A stretch of DNA of 22,596 nt from Actinomyces sp. HMSC035G02 (GCA_001838165.1 KV835858.1:1-22596); one strand, 5' to 3'. Shown: positions 6,371 to 14,292, counted from the stretch's first letter. Program-made: numbers and translations. The notes: a model not told the origin generated them from the letters alone.

Positions 6371-7249
6371 TCAGAGTCGGTCCATCGTCGCCGGATGCGA
6401 TCCCATGCGCCCGGCCTCGCCGGCGTCGAGCGCGTCGATGCGCGCGGTCTGCTCCGGGTCAAGCGAGAAGGAGAACACGTCGAAATTGGCGGCCATGCGC
6501 TTGCGGCTCAGGGTCTTGGGGAAGACGACGTGCCCGCGATCCAGCGCCCAGCGCAGCGCGACCTGCGTCGGCCCCACGCCGAGGCTCGCGCCGATCTCGA
6601 TGAGCGTCGGGTCGGTGACGGTGCGCCCGCGCGCGAGGGGAGACCAGGCCTCGAACACCATGCCGAGGCCCTGGGCGTAGGCGCGCAGGGCGGCGTTGGG
6701 GAAGAAGGGGTGGGACTCGACTTGGAGGACGTGCGGGGGAACGGTCGCAACCGCCCGGACTGCCTCGACGTGCTCGCGCTCGTAGTTCGACAGGCCGATC
6801 GCGCGTGCGCCGCCTGCGTTGTATGCGTCCTCGAGGGCGGGCCAGGGCAGAGCGACGTCGCCCCCGTAGAGCGTGGGCAGCGGCCAGTGCACGAGGAGGA
6901 GGTCGACGTAGTCGGTGCGCAGGTCCTCGAGGGAGCGCTCGATGGATGCGGCGGCCCGCTCGGGCTCGTGGTTGGAGTTGTCGACCTTGGTCGTGACGAA
7001 CAGGTCCTCGCGCGCGATTCCCGATGCCTCGAGCGCGGCCCCGACCTCGGCCTCGTTGCCGTACATCTGAGCGGTATCGATATGGCGGTACCCGACTTCG
7101 AGGGCGCGGCTCACCGCGTCGTACGTGTCCTCGGGCGTGACCTTGTAGGTGCCGAAACCGAGAACGGGGATGGGCGATCCCGTCGGAAGCATAAAGGTCG
7201 GGATCGGGGACGAGGCCGGGGCGGGGCCTGCGGGAAGCGGGGTGTTCAT
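6371..7249 (-). CDS. Aldo/keto reductase
   Basis: 292 residues; NADPH-dependent carbonyl reductase of the (beta/alpha)8 AKR family. The catalytic tetrad is visible: D58 (HIDTA), Y63 (MYGNE), K88 (FVTTK) and H121 (LLLVHWP). Family landmarks follow in order: GLSNY near 150, QVESHPFF, SPLARG and a PKTLSRKRMAANFDVF cofactor-binding stretch near the end. Closest in pattern to the YvgN/DkgA-like group. The first 18 residues are an Ala/Pro-rich extension. The ATG at 7249 has AGGAGG 8 nt upstream. First gene of a probable two-gene operon with the DUF4921 enzyme. The physiological substrate cannot be deduced. Confidence 0.9.
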   Translation of the reverse strand: MNTPLPAGPAPASSPIPTFMLPTGSPIPVLGFGTYKVTPEDTYDAVSRALEVGYRHIDTAQMYGNEAEVGAALEASGIAREDLFVTTKVDNSNHEPERAAASIERSLEDLRTDYVDLLLVHWPLPTLYGGDVALPWPALEDAYNAGGARAIGLSNYEREHVEAVRAVATVPPHVLQVESHPFFPNAALRAYAQGLGMVFEAWSPLARGRTVTDPTLIEIGASLGVGPTQVALRWALDRGHVVFPKTLSRKRMAANFDVFSFSLDPEQTARIDALDAGEAGRMGSHPATMDRL

Positions 7250-7273
7250 CGGTGAATCCTCCTAGTCGTTCCC

Positions 7274-7279
7274 AGTGTA
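7274..7279 (-). promoter_or_regulatory. -10 box TACACT of the aldo/keto reductase operon
   Basis: TACACT on the minus strand, 24 bp before the ATG at 7249, gives a leader of about 18 nt carrying AGGAGG. A GTGACC resembling TTGACA lies about 19 bp further upstream. Confidence 0.45.
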
Positions 7280-7394
7280 GCCTCCTGCACGCGTCCGCGG
7301 TCACCGCCGTCCGCGGGCACCGGCGGTGCGGATGTCGTAGCGTTGTCCTCGTTTGAAAGCCGCGCGCGGTGCCGGCGAGAGTGCAGGAGGAATC

Positions 7395-8219
7395 ATGATT
7401 AATGCCTACGAGACGGAGGACGGCGTCGTCTTCGATATGAGTGGGCTGGAGTGCGAGGCGCTGCGCTCATACGCCGACGGGCTCCTTGCCGACCCCGCGC
7501 ATCCTTTCGTTGAGCTGCTGCGCAGCCAGGGCCTCGTCGTTGGTGATACTCCCGTCCCGCACCTCGCCGCTCTCCTTCAGGCGTTCTCGCAGGCGACGAA
7601 GGTGCTGACCGCCTGGGTCGTCGCTCCGGCTGGGTGCCGCCGATCCACCTTCTTCGTTGGCCCGCGCTCCGTCGCGGTGTTGCGATGCGACGACGGGCTG
7701 CTACTTCCCGGCGAGGATGACCCGTTGTCGGTGTGGGTGGTCGACTCCGCGCAGCTGCGCGACACGTTCTTCGAGCTCAGCGCTATCGGTGAGCCTTCCG
7801 GCGAGGGGATTGTGCCGACGGCGGTGCCGACGACGCTCTTCGGTGCCCTCGAACGGGCGGAGGTGACGGAAATACTCGTGGAGGTACCCAAGGTCGCTCG
7901 CGAGATTGCCGAGGTGATTGATGTCGAGGTCGACGAGGTGACGGGGACCTTCTGGGCGGACGTCGCGGATGACGCGTGGGTGGGTCTGGCCGTGCGGGTT
8001 GTCGATGCGGTGGAGTACCCGAGCCTGGAGGGTGAGAGCTGGCGATTGGTCGCCACCAGCGAGGAGGTATGCGAGGTGCTGGCCGGCGTTGAATTCACCG
8101 AGCTGTATCCCGACGAGGTGCCCTTGCTGGCGGATAAGGATGGCGAATTCTGGGCGGTTGCTGCGCCTTCATCGCCGGGGGTGCTCTGGGAAGATATCGA
8201 GGATGTTCTGTCCGAGTAG
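7395..8219 (+). CDS. Unrecognised acidic protein
   Basis: 274 residues, strongly acidic, Val- and Glu-rich, without signal peptide, membrane helix or catalytic motif that I can identify. It looks like two alpha/beta halves: residues 1-130 with a TAWVVAPAG and FFVGPRSVAVLRCDDGLLL strand pattern, and 140-274 with repeated E-V-x-E-V stretches (VEVPKVAREIAEVIDVEVDEV) and a WADVADDAWVGLAVRV segment. The general look recalls EspG-like chaperones of type VII secretion, but this is only an impression and no ESX gene is nearby. The ATG at 7395 follows AGGAGG with 4 nt spacing. It stands alone, divergent from the aldo/keto reductase operon. No terminator was found after it. Confidence 0.7.
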   Translation: MINAYETEDGVVFDMSGLECEALRSYADGLLADPAHPFVELLRSQGLVVGDTPVPHLAALLQAFSQATKVLTAWVVAPAGCRRSTFFVGPRSVAVLRCDDGLLLPGEDDPLSVWVVDSAQLRDTFFELSAIGEPSGEGIVPTAVPTTLFGALERAEVTEILVEVPKVAREIAEVIDVEVDEVTGTFWADVADDAWVGLAVRVVDAVEYPSLEGESWRLVATSEEVCEVLAGVEFTELYPDEVPLLADKDGEFWAVAAPSSPGVLWEDIEDVLSE

Positions 8220-8611
8220 TCCAACTCCTGAACCGCAGATCTCACAGTCTGAGAACGTTGGGTGACAAATTATTTCTGTCCTGGCGGTCAGTCGGCCTGC
8301 TTGCAGTGTTTTTCCCGGTTTTGGACGCCCGTCGTCCTCTCTTTTGAGGGATCTGACCGCCTGAGTAGGGAAGCGGCGAAATGTCGCTGAAAAACCCGTG
8401 AATGGCGTCTGCAATGTGGTTGGCACTTAAATTGGTATAAAGGTCAATATCTGCGATATAGCGCGAAAATTCGGGGACTCCTGTCTAACCAGACGGTAGG
8501 CTTTATGTTAGGTAACCCACCGTCAATTCCCCGCTCTAAGAGCAAAATTCGCGTACGATAGATACTGTTCAACCACGATCGTCTACACGTCCAGACAACG
8601 AACGGAGAGTT
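8220..8611. other. Intergenic region upstream of the PadR operon
   Basis: 392 bp without a gene and visibly richer in A/T than the flanks. It contains a nested dyad at 8485-8524 (separate entry) and a spaced inverted repeat GGCGGTCAG (8283-8291) / CTGACCGCC (8353-8361) of uncertain meaning. Possible -10 elements for padR are TACGAT (8554-8559) and GATACT (8561-8566), both without a good -35. No repeat-family copy, tRNA or small ORF with a binding site was seen. Confidence 0.6.
8485..8524. promoter_or_regulatory. Nested dyad upstream of the PadR gene, candidate operator
   Basis: Two interleaved inverted repeats: CTAAC (8485-8489) with GTTAG (8507-8511), and GACGGT (8492-8497) with ACCGTC (8519-8524). 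They lie about 90 bp before the padR start. PadR regulators usually repress their own operon from such dyads, so this is a candidate binding site; the sequence alone does not prove it. Confidence 0.35.
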
Positions 8612-9220
8612 ATGTCGGTTCGCAATGCCCTGCTGGCGCTTGTTGCGCAGCAGCCCGCCGGTGTCTACCGCCTGAAGCAGATGTTCGAGGAGCAGACGTG
8701 CGGAGCATGGCCGCTGAATATCGGCCAGGTCTACCAGACGATGCAGCGCCTCGAGCGCGACGGCCAGGTTGTGTCTCACGCTGAGACCAACGCCGGCCGT
8801 GATTCCGAGGTCTTCGAGCTGACTGAAGCCGGTCGCGAGGTCCTCAACGCCTGGTGGTCCACCCCCGTTCCCCGCGAACATCCCGAACGCGATGAGCTCG
8901 TCATGAAGCTCGCCGTGGCTGCCGCCGATCCCACGGTCGACGTTGAGGCCATGATCCAGACCCAGCGTCGCTCGACCCTGGGCTCCCTGCGTGACGTCAC
9001 CCGCCTGAAGGCTTCGGCCGACGAGGGTGAGCTCGCGTGGAAGCTCATCCTGGAGCGTCACATCTTCGACCTCGAGGCCGAGCTCAACTGGCTCGATCAC
9101 ATCGAGTCCGGTGCCGTTTCCGAGGCCGCTCGTCGCGCCGCCTTCGCCGCTGCGAAGGGTCGCTCGATGAACTGGGCCCAGACGGAAGCCAGTATTTCGG
9201 AGCGTGCCGGGGTGCGATGA
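8612..9220 (+). CDS. PadR family transcriptional regulator
   Basis: 202 residues. The N-terminal winged helix-turn-helix spans about residues 3-80 (LLALVAQQPAGVYRLKQMF, then IGQVYQTMQRLERDGQV and the wing VFELTEAGREVL). A helical PadR C-terminal dimerisation region covers about 90-185 (ILERHIFDLEAELNWLDHI). The ATG at 8612 has GGAGAG 4 nt upstream. Its stop overlaps the start of the ABC ATPase gene (ATGA), so it is translationally coupled to the transporter it most likely controls. PadR-ABC-FtsX operons often respond to antimicrobial peptides or drugs; the inducer here is unknown. Confidence 0.9.
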   Translation: MSVRNALLALVAQQPAGVYRLKQMFEEQTCGAWPLNIGQVYQTMQRLERDGQVVSHAETNAGRDSEVFELTEAGREVLNAWWSTPVPREHPERDELVMKLAVAAADPTVDVEAMIQTQRRSTLGSLRDVTRLKASADEGELAWKLILERHIFDLEAELNWLDHIESGAVSEAARRAAFAAAKGRSMNWAQTEASISERAGVR

Positions 9221-9954
9221 GCCAGCCTGTGCCGCTACCGATCAGGATGGCGGGTGTCGGACATGAGTTCGGCGCCGACGGCGTCCGAGTGAGAGCGCTC
9301 GACGGGATCGACCTTGAGGTCGCCCCCGGCGAGCTTCTCGCTGTTATGGGCCCCTCTGGATCCGGCAAGTCGACCCTGCTGTCGATCGCTGGCGGACTGG
9401 AGCGTCCGACGCATGGAAGTGTCTTCATTAACGGCGTCGATATGGCCACGATGGATGCGGCTCACCGTGCTGAGGTGCGTCGCCGTTCCATCGGTTACGT
9501 CTTCCAGGACTACAACCTGATCCCGTCCCTATCGGCCCTCGAAAATGTTGAGATGCCGCTGCAGCTGGATGGGGTCAGCCCGTCGAAGGTGCGCGCGGCC
9601 GCCATGGCTGCCCTCGAAGAGGTTGGTGTCGCCGAGCTTGCTGATCGCTTCCCCGAGCGCCTCTCGGGTGGTCAGCGTCAGCGCATTGCGATCGCCCGAG
9701 GCCTCGTGGGTAACCGCTCGGTCATTCTTGCGGATGAGCCGACGGGTGCGCTCGACTCGCACACGAGCGACCAGATCATGTTGGTGTTGCGTGACCACAT
9801 TGATGCGGGCGCAGCCGGTATCCTCGTTACTCATGAGGCCCGAATGGCCGCATGGGCGGACCGCACAGTCTTCCTCCGCGACGGTCGTATCGTCGACCGC
9901 TCGCGCGGAGACTCGCTGAGGGATTTGCTGGCTGACACTGCACCAAGGATCTGA
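9217..9954 (+). CDS. ABC transporter ATP-binding protein, MacB/LolD type
   Basis: 245 residues with all ABC motifs in order: Walker A GPSGSGKST (45-53), Q-loop Q97 (YVFQDYN), signature LSGGQ (149-153), Walker B VILADEP (169-175) with the ensuing TGALD D-loop, and the switch His206 (VTHEARM). The sequence groups with ATPases that drive FtsX-type permeases by a mechanical push across the membrane. The ATG at 9217 overlaps the padR stop by 4 bases; the longer frame from 9037 lies inside padR and is rejected. The permease start overlaps its stop by one base. Confidence 0.93.
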   Translation: MSQPVPLPIRMAGVGHEFGADGVRVRALDGIDLEVAPGELLAVMGPSGSGKSTLLSIAGGLERPTHGSVFINGVDMATMDAAHRAEVRRRSIGYVFQDYNLIPSLSALENVEMPLQLDGVSPSKVRAAAMAALEEVGVAELADRFPERLSGGQRQRIAIARGLVGNRSVILADEPTGALDSHTSDQIMLVLRDHIDAGAAGILVTHEARMAAWADRTVFLRDGRIVDRSRGDSLRDLLADTAPRI

Positions 9955-12677
9955 TGAGTCGACTCAACACACGAATGAGGCGATGGGGAGTAGTACTCCG
10001 CATCGCCTCTCGTGATGCGCGTCAAAGCCTGGGGCGCACGCTGACGGCGGTTTTTCTCATCTCGCTGCCGATCATTATCGCGATCGGCTCGATCACCTTC
10101 TGGGACGTGACGACCTCCCAGCGCTACCAGGCAGCGTCGTGGCTCGGCCACCGTTCCGACGTTCAGGCGGTCACCCTGCACCGCTCGTCGACGGCCATCG
10201 AGCAAGACATCACTGCCGACTTTCTATCGAAGACGGCCTCTGACGAGGAAGTGACGGTTACCCAGAGCACCCTCACCGACTGGGTGCCGGCGGGGGACCA
10301 ACTGATCGCCGTCGACACCCTCTACCAGCTCCGCCTCACGACGCAGGACGGAACGGGGTACACGGTCGACTCAGGCACTCAGACGGCCACGCTAGATGCT
10401 CCACGCGTGAATGCGGGTGGAAAGAGCGGTGCGCTCGCCGCGAACCACGCCGTCATTTCGGACGACGTCGCGCGGGCACTCAAGGCCGAGGTGGGCGATA
10501 CGCTCACCCTGTCGCTGACTGTCGCCAAGGATCGCACCACTCAGGCGCTCACGGGAAGCGTCGTCATTGACGAGATCATTCCCGGTACGAATCGGGCGAT
10601 CATCGGTGACGGCACGATCGAAATTGACCGTCTCGCGGTGGCGGGGCGTACTCAGACTGCCTGGTTCGTCACCGGCCCGACTCCGGTGACCTGGGACCAT
10701 GTTCGTCAGATCAACCAGTCGGGATTCTCCGTCGTGTCGCGACAGGTACTCGCTGATCCGCCGGACGTTTCGGCTCTGCCCGCCCAGTTCGCTCAGTACG
10801 AGGGCCCCCAAAACAATCGTGCTACCAACCCCTGGCAGTACCTTCTGCTGGTCGCAGGCATCCTCCTCATCCTTACCGAGATGATCCTGCTCATCTCGCC
10901 GCTCTACACAGTCGCCCAGCGATCGGTCATGCGAACGGCAGCGATGATCGTCGCCAACGGCGGCGACCAGTCCGACGGTCGTCGCCTGACGATCGCCCAC
11001 GGCCTCGTTATCGGCCTGTACTCGGGGCTTGTCTCCGCCGTGCTCTCCGCCTGCGGCATGGTGGGCATCGGCATCTGGTCGGGCCTCGGTATCGGTATCG
11101 TGCCGTGGTGGCCGCTGGCCCTGTCGGTGCTCCTGCCGATCCTGCTGTCCCTCATGGCGTCGGTGTCGCCGGCGCACACCTCGTCGCACATCAATACATC
11201 CGCGGTCATCGGCGGGCGCGTGTGGGAGCCCTCCCGCCTCGTACGTCGCCGCATGATCTACCCCCTGGCGCTGCTGGCCGGACTCCCGATGTTGGGTATC
11301 GCCGCCTGGCGCGGATGGGTACTCGCGCTCGTTATTGGTGTCGGCCTGCTCGAGGCTGGCCTCATCGGATCGATCCCCTACATCTTCACCCGCTGGCGTG
11401 CCCCCAATCGTCGCGCGTCAATGAGCATGCGCCTGGCGCTGCGCGACGCCGTGCGCAACGGCCACCGCACGTTCCCCGCCATGGCCTCGATCCTGACGAC
11501 CGTGTTCGTCGCCTGCGGCCTGCTCATCACCCTGTCCTCCTCGAACGAGGCTGGCTGGAACACACGCCCGCACGCGGGACAGCGCGGGCAGGTGTTCCTC
11601 TCGACGGTCGATAAGACCGACTCGGTGACGCGCACCCGCAACCTGCTCCAGTCGGCCCAGCAGGTCGTCGACGCGGAGCGCACGGTCACCTCTAGCGCCA
11701 TCATGAACGGCATGGCGTGGAACAGCGGCCCGGGTGGCCCGGAGACCATGGTCGAGGCAGTCAGCCCCACCGACAAGTCGACGCTCACGATGCGCGACGA
11801 CATGGGAACGATGGCTGAGATCGATGTCGCCTACATCGTCGATGACGGCACGTACCTGCGCGAGGCCGGATACCTCAACGAGGACGACATGGTCCGCGCG
11901 ATCGCCACCCTGAACGCCGGTGGCGTCCTCGTGCCCGATCCGAAGCTGATTAACGGCGCTGGCCAGGCCGACCTGCGCAGCCTCGACATGTCGGCGATTG
12001 CTGCCGCCAGGGCCGCCGGTGCTTCCGACGACGACCTGCCGGACGCCCTCGTGCAGAGGACGATGACCTTCCCGGCCTCGCCCCTCACGCGCATCAACGT
12101 CATGGTCCTATCCCCGCAGGCCTCTGAAGCCCTCGGCCTGCGCGCCGTGCCCCTCGGCGAGCTCCTCACCGTCGAGAAGCCGGTGAACCCGGTGGATGCT
12201 CCCACGTTCCAGACGACGATTGCGCGCCAGGTCCCCGGTGCCTCGGCCCAGGTGATCGCCCCGACAATGCGCTCCCTGGTTCTGCCCTACGTAGCCGCCC
12301 TCATCGCCGTCGTCGCGGCTGCGGCGACGGTTGCCCTCGTGGTGGCGCTGTCCTCCTCGGATATGCGCCCGGACCTCGACACCCTTGATGCAATCGGTGC
12401 TGCTCCCTCGATGCGCCGCCACGTCACGACGTGGCAGGGCGTGGTGCTTGCGCTCAACGCGATTCCGACGGCTGTGCTCTCCGGCCTCATTGTGGGCGTG
12501 CTGGCCGTCATCACCTTCGCGAATTCGGGGATTTTCCCGACGTTGACGACGACGCTGCGCCCCATCGTTCCTTGGGGAGCCCTGCTGGGCATGCTGATCG
12601 GTATGCCGATCCTGTGCGCCCTCGTTGCGATCATCCTGACGCCCCGCCACCAGAAGCGCATCCGCCGCATCAACTAG
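9954..12677 (+). CDS. FtsX-type ABC transporter permease, double-domain
   Basis: 907 residues. Predicted membrane segments: about 28-50, 296-322, 350-376, 384-404, one or two between 434 and 478, 507-529, 776-801, 830-856 and 874-895. Two large extracytoplasmic domains (about 51-295 and 530-775) interrupt a tandem FtsX architecture, so one polypeptide carries both permease halves. This fits exporters of peptides or lipophilic compounds rather than importers; there is no substrate-binding protein in the operon. The start overlaps the ATPase stop by one base (TGATG). The S4 gene follows after 9 bp. Substrate unknown; antimicrobial peptide resistance is an inference from the PadR-ABC-FtsX layout. 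Confidence 0.9.
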   Translation: MSRLNTRMRRWGVVLRIASRDARQSLGRTLTAVFLISLPIIIAIGSITFWDVTTSQRYQAASWLGHRSDVQAVTLHRSSTAIEQDITADFLSKTASDEEVTVTQSTLTDWVPAGDQLIAVDTLYQLRLTTQDGTGYTVDSGTQTATLDAPRVNAGGKSGALAANHAVISDDVARALKAEVGDTLTLSLTVAKDRTTQALTGSVVIDEIIPGTNRAIIGDGTIEIDRLAVAGRTQTAWFVTGPTPVTWDHVRQINQSGFSVVSRQVLADPPDVSALPAQFAQYEGPQNNRATNPWQYLLLVAGILLILTEMILLISPLYTVAQRSVMRTAAMIVANGGDQSDGRRLTIAHGLVIGLYSGLVSAVLSACGMVGIGIWSGLGIGIVPWWPLALSVLLPILLSLMASVSPAHTSSHINTSAVIGGRVWEPSRLVRRRMIYPLALLAGLPMLGIAAWRGWVLALVIGVGLLEAGLIGSIPYIFTRWRAPNRRASMSMRLALRDAVRNGHRTFPAMASILTTVFVACGLLITLSSSNEAGWNTRPHAGQRGQVFLSTVDKTDSVTRTRNLLQSAQQVVDAERTVTSSAIMNGMAWNSGPGGPETMVEAVSPTDKSTLTMRDDMGTMAEIDVAYIVDDGTYLREAGYLNEDDMVRAIATLNAGGVLVPDPKLINGAGQADLRSLDMSAIAAARAAGASDDDLPDALVQRTMTFPASPLTRINVMVLSPQASEALGLRAVPLGELLTVEKPVNPVDAPTFQTTIARQVPGASAQVIAPTMRSLVLPYVAALIAVVAAAATVALVVALSSSDMRPDLDTLDAIGAAPSMRRHVTTWQGVVLALNAIPTAVLSGLIVGVLAVITFANSGIFPTLTTTLRPIVPWGALLGMLIGMPILCALVAIILTPRHQKRIRRIN

Positions 12678-12686
12678 GCGGTCGCG

Positions 12687-13109
12687 ATGAGTGAGACCCC
12701 CGAAGAAGTCGTTATCCCCGCGGGTGCCCTCGCCTCGTCGGCCGTGCGCGTCGATACCTGGCTGTGGGCGACCCGTCAGCTCAAGTCCCGCTCCCAGGCG
12801 ACGGCCGCCGTGCGCGCCGGGCACGTGCGTGTCAACGGAGAGCCCGTCAAGGCCGCCTACAAGGTGCGCGTCGGCGACGAGGTGCGCCTGCGTATCGAGG
12901 GATTCGACCGGATCTTGGGGGTCAACTTACTGCTGAACAAGCGCGTGTCCTACCCGCAGGCGCGCACAGCCTACGACGATCGCACGCCCGAGCGTCCCCG
13001 CGTGCACATCCCCGTCGCCATGCGCGAGAAGGGGAGCGGGCGCCCCACGAAGAAGGAACGGCGAGAGCTGGACCGGCTGCGCGGATACGACTCTCACGAG
13101 CACTACTAA
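12687..13109 (+). CDS. S4-domain RNA-binding protein (Hsp15-like)
   Basis: 140 residues. An S4 domain occupies about residues 20-70: VRVDTWLWATRQLKSRSQATAAVRAGHVRVNG with the strand VGDEVRLRI. The C-terminus is basic and flexible (KGSGRPTKKERRELDRLRGYD), a typical feature of Hsp15/YrfH homologues, which bind stalled 50S ribosomal subunits. The start lies 9 bp after the permease stop, so it is likely read through from the transporter operon. Only a weak binding site (AGGCGG at 12676-12681, mostly within the upstream stop region) is visible. Role in ribosome recycling is inferred from the family. Confidence 0.85.
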   Translation: MSETPEEVVIPAGALASSAVRVDTWLWATRQLKSRSQATAAVRAGHVRVNGEPVKAAYKVRVGDEVRLRIEGFDRILGVNLLLNKRVSYPQARTAYDDRTPERPRVHIPVAMREKGSGRPTKKERRELDRLRGYDSHEHY

Positions 13110-13180
13110 GCGTCTGAACGAGGCCGTGGTGGGCGTTCGCGGGGATCTATCCCGCGCGCCCGCTGGATGCGAATACACGC

Positions 13181-13211
13181 GGTCCCGCCGCCCGGAATGG
13201 GCGACGGGACC
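13181..13211 (-). terminator. Hairpin terminator of the A/B cassette operon
   Basis: 13-bp stem 13181-13193 with 13199-13211 around a 5-nt loop. The single mismatch on the plus strand (C13188/A13204) becomes a G-U pair in minus-strand RNA, so the hairpin is complete only for the cassette transcript. It starts 25 bp after the last cassette stop. There is no U-tract, as is common in high-GC actinobacteria. A smaller CGCGGG/CCCGCG hairpin at 13138-13156 may serve the convergent S4 gene. Confidence 0.6.
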
Positions 13212-13236
13212 AGCGCGTCAGATCAGAGTGCCTGGC

Positions 13237-13947
13237 TCACGCGTTCGGGAAGTACGACGTGACCTTCACCTTGTAGTAAGGGCCCCAGCTCTCGTCGAAG
13301 GGAGTTGTGAATTCGATGGTTGTCTTCTCTCCGTTCGTCATCGTCGCAGTCGCGACATCGTCGATGACGTGATCCGGGTTGCCGAGAACAACCGGCGACT
13401 GGTTAAACAAGATCTGCAGCTTCAGGTCGGTCGTCGAGAAGGGTGCGAGCTTGGACTTCAGCGTGTCGCTGGCGGCGGAGATGTTCACGGAGCAGTGCAG
13501 AGTCTTCTGGGCGTCGTCCAGCGCGCACTCAGAATCAACCGTGAACGTGTCCTGCGCATCGTTGGACTTCAGCAACTGGACGGCATCGACCCGATCCTTG
13601 CATTCCTTCTTCACCGCTTCCTGAGCGGCCGAGGAGAGCTCGTTGTAGTCGGAGTAGAGCTCGTCAACCTTGTCGACGTTGTCCGGGGTCACCTGCTTGC
13701 ACCACGCCGTGGCGGCGAGTGCATCCCTTTGATCCTCGATCGTCTGGATCTCAGCCTGCATGTTCTTCTGTGCCTTCGTCTTCTGGACGGCGAGGGTGAA
13801 CAGGGTGGTCGTCGCGATGACGAGGATCAGGAGGAGGATGAGCGCGACGCGGTTGTAGATCGACAGCCCCTTGCTTTTCGGGGCCTTGGTTGCGACCGTC
13901 ACGGGAGCCTGGGTGGCCTCGGGCGTGGGGATGTTGGTGTCACTCAC
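13237..13947 (-). CDS. Cassette 3, protein B: single-pass membrane protein with Cys-containing ectodomain
   Basis: 236 residues, no family recognised. Cytoplasmic N-terminus rich in Thr/Pro/Lys, one membrane helix at about 34-54, a coiled-coil-like stretch at 56-80, then an ectodomain with Cys83 (AWC), Cys116 (KEC), Cys141 (SEC) and Cys152, ending SYFPNA. The first three Cys have the spacing of the two sister B proteins (33 and 25 residues apart). The C-terminal Cys of the sisters is replaced by Tyr (PYYKV), while Cys152 is new. Start GTG at 13947 overlaps the stop of its A partner by 4 bases (GTGA), with AGGAGG 7 nt upstream. Last gene of the run; a terminator hairpin follows. Confidence 0.75.
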   Translation of the reverse strand: MSDTNIPTPEATQAPVTVATKAPKSKGLSIYNRVALILLLILVIATTTLFTLAVQKTKAQKNMQAEIQTIEDQRDALAATAWCKQVTPDNVDKVDELYSDYNELSSAAQEAVKKECKDRVDAVQLLKSNDAQDTFTVDSECALDDAQKTLHCSVNISAASDTLKSKLAPFSTTDLKLQILFNQSPVVLGNPDHVIDDVATATMTNGEKTTIEFTTPFDESWGPYYKVKVTSYFPNA

Positions 13948-14264
13948 TTGGCGGCCTCCTGCGCTTCCTGAAGCTCCTGCTGGACGGTGCTGAGCTCTTC
14001 CTGGGTCTCGGTAAGATCCTTGCTCTTCAAGGAGTAGATGCCGGCAGCCATGAGGGTCGTGATGGCGAAGAGGACGACGAGGATCGACGTGATGACCGCA
14101 ATCGCGATCTGGCCGCCCGTCGCGCGCGGACGCGGGGCAGTCAGCGGGGTGAAAGTCTGCGTAGCCGCGGCAACCGCGGGGCTCGGTGCGGCCGGCACCT
14201 GACCGGCGGGGGGAGTGGGGGCGGCAGCTGCTTCTTCAGGCAGGCCGGGGGTGGGGGTGCTCAC
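13944..14264 (-). CDS. Cassette 3, protein A: single-pass membrane protein with coiled coil, no DUF2510
   Basis: 106 residues. An Ala/Pro/Thr-rich cytoplasmic segment (1-50), membrane helix at about 52-76, then an extracytoplasmic coiled-coil-like tail (LTETQEELSTVQQELQEAQEAAK). It matches the two upstream A proteins from the helix onward but lacks the N-terminal DUF2510 domain (GWY-DP-LRWWDG). GTG at 14264 is chosen over upstream ATGs because AAGGAG lies 7 nt before it. That binding site is partly inside an 8-bp hairpin (14265-14292). It is separated from cassette 2 by 84 bp, the widest gap in the run. Confidence 0.75.
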   Translation of the reverse strand: MSTPTPGLPEEAAAAPTPPAGQVPAAPSPAVAAATQTFTPLTAPRPRATGGQIAIAVITSILVVLFAITTLMAAGIYSLKSKDLTETQEELSTVQQELQEAQEAAK

Positions 14265-14292
14265 GGGGAGACTCCTTTCACTGTGTCTCCCC
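14265..14292 (-). promoter_or_regulatory. Hairpin over the ribosome binding site of cassette 3
   Basis: On the minus strand GGGGAGAC (14292-14285) pairs perfectly with GTCTCCCC (14272-14265). The loop and upper stem contain the AAGGAG binding site, and the stem ends directly at the GTG start codon (14264). A TAGAAT-like -10 (minus strand, CATAGAATT) lies just upstream, so a transcript starting there would carry this hairpin at or near its 5' end. Confidence 0.45.

Noticed and set aside
5263..6603. 446-codon plus-strand frame opposite the DUF4921 gene.
   Set aside because: Composition is repetitive Val/Gly/Asp/Leu, no recognisable motif; the minus strand carries the HxHxQ enzyme.
8283..8361. 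Inverted repeat GGCGGTCAG/CTGACCGCC upstream of padR.
   Set aside because: Arms are 61 bp apart without supporting structure; kept only as a note because a 9-bp match at that distance is weak evidence.
13110..13236. Possible small RNA or tRNA between the S4 gene and cassette 3.
   Set aside because: Only terminator-like hairpins are visible; no cloverleaf or promoter.
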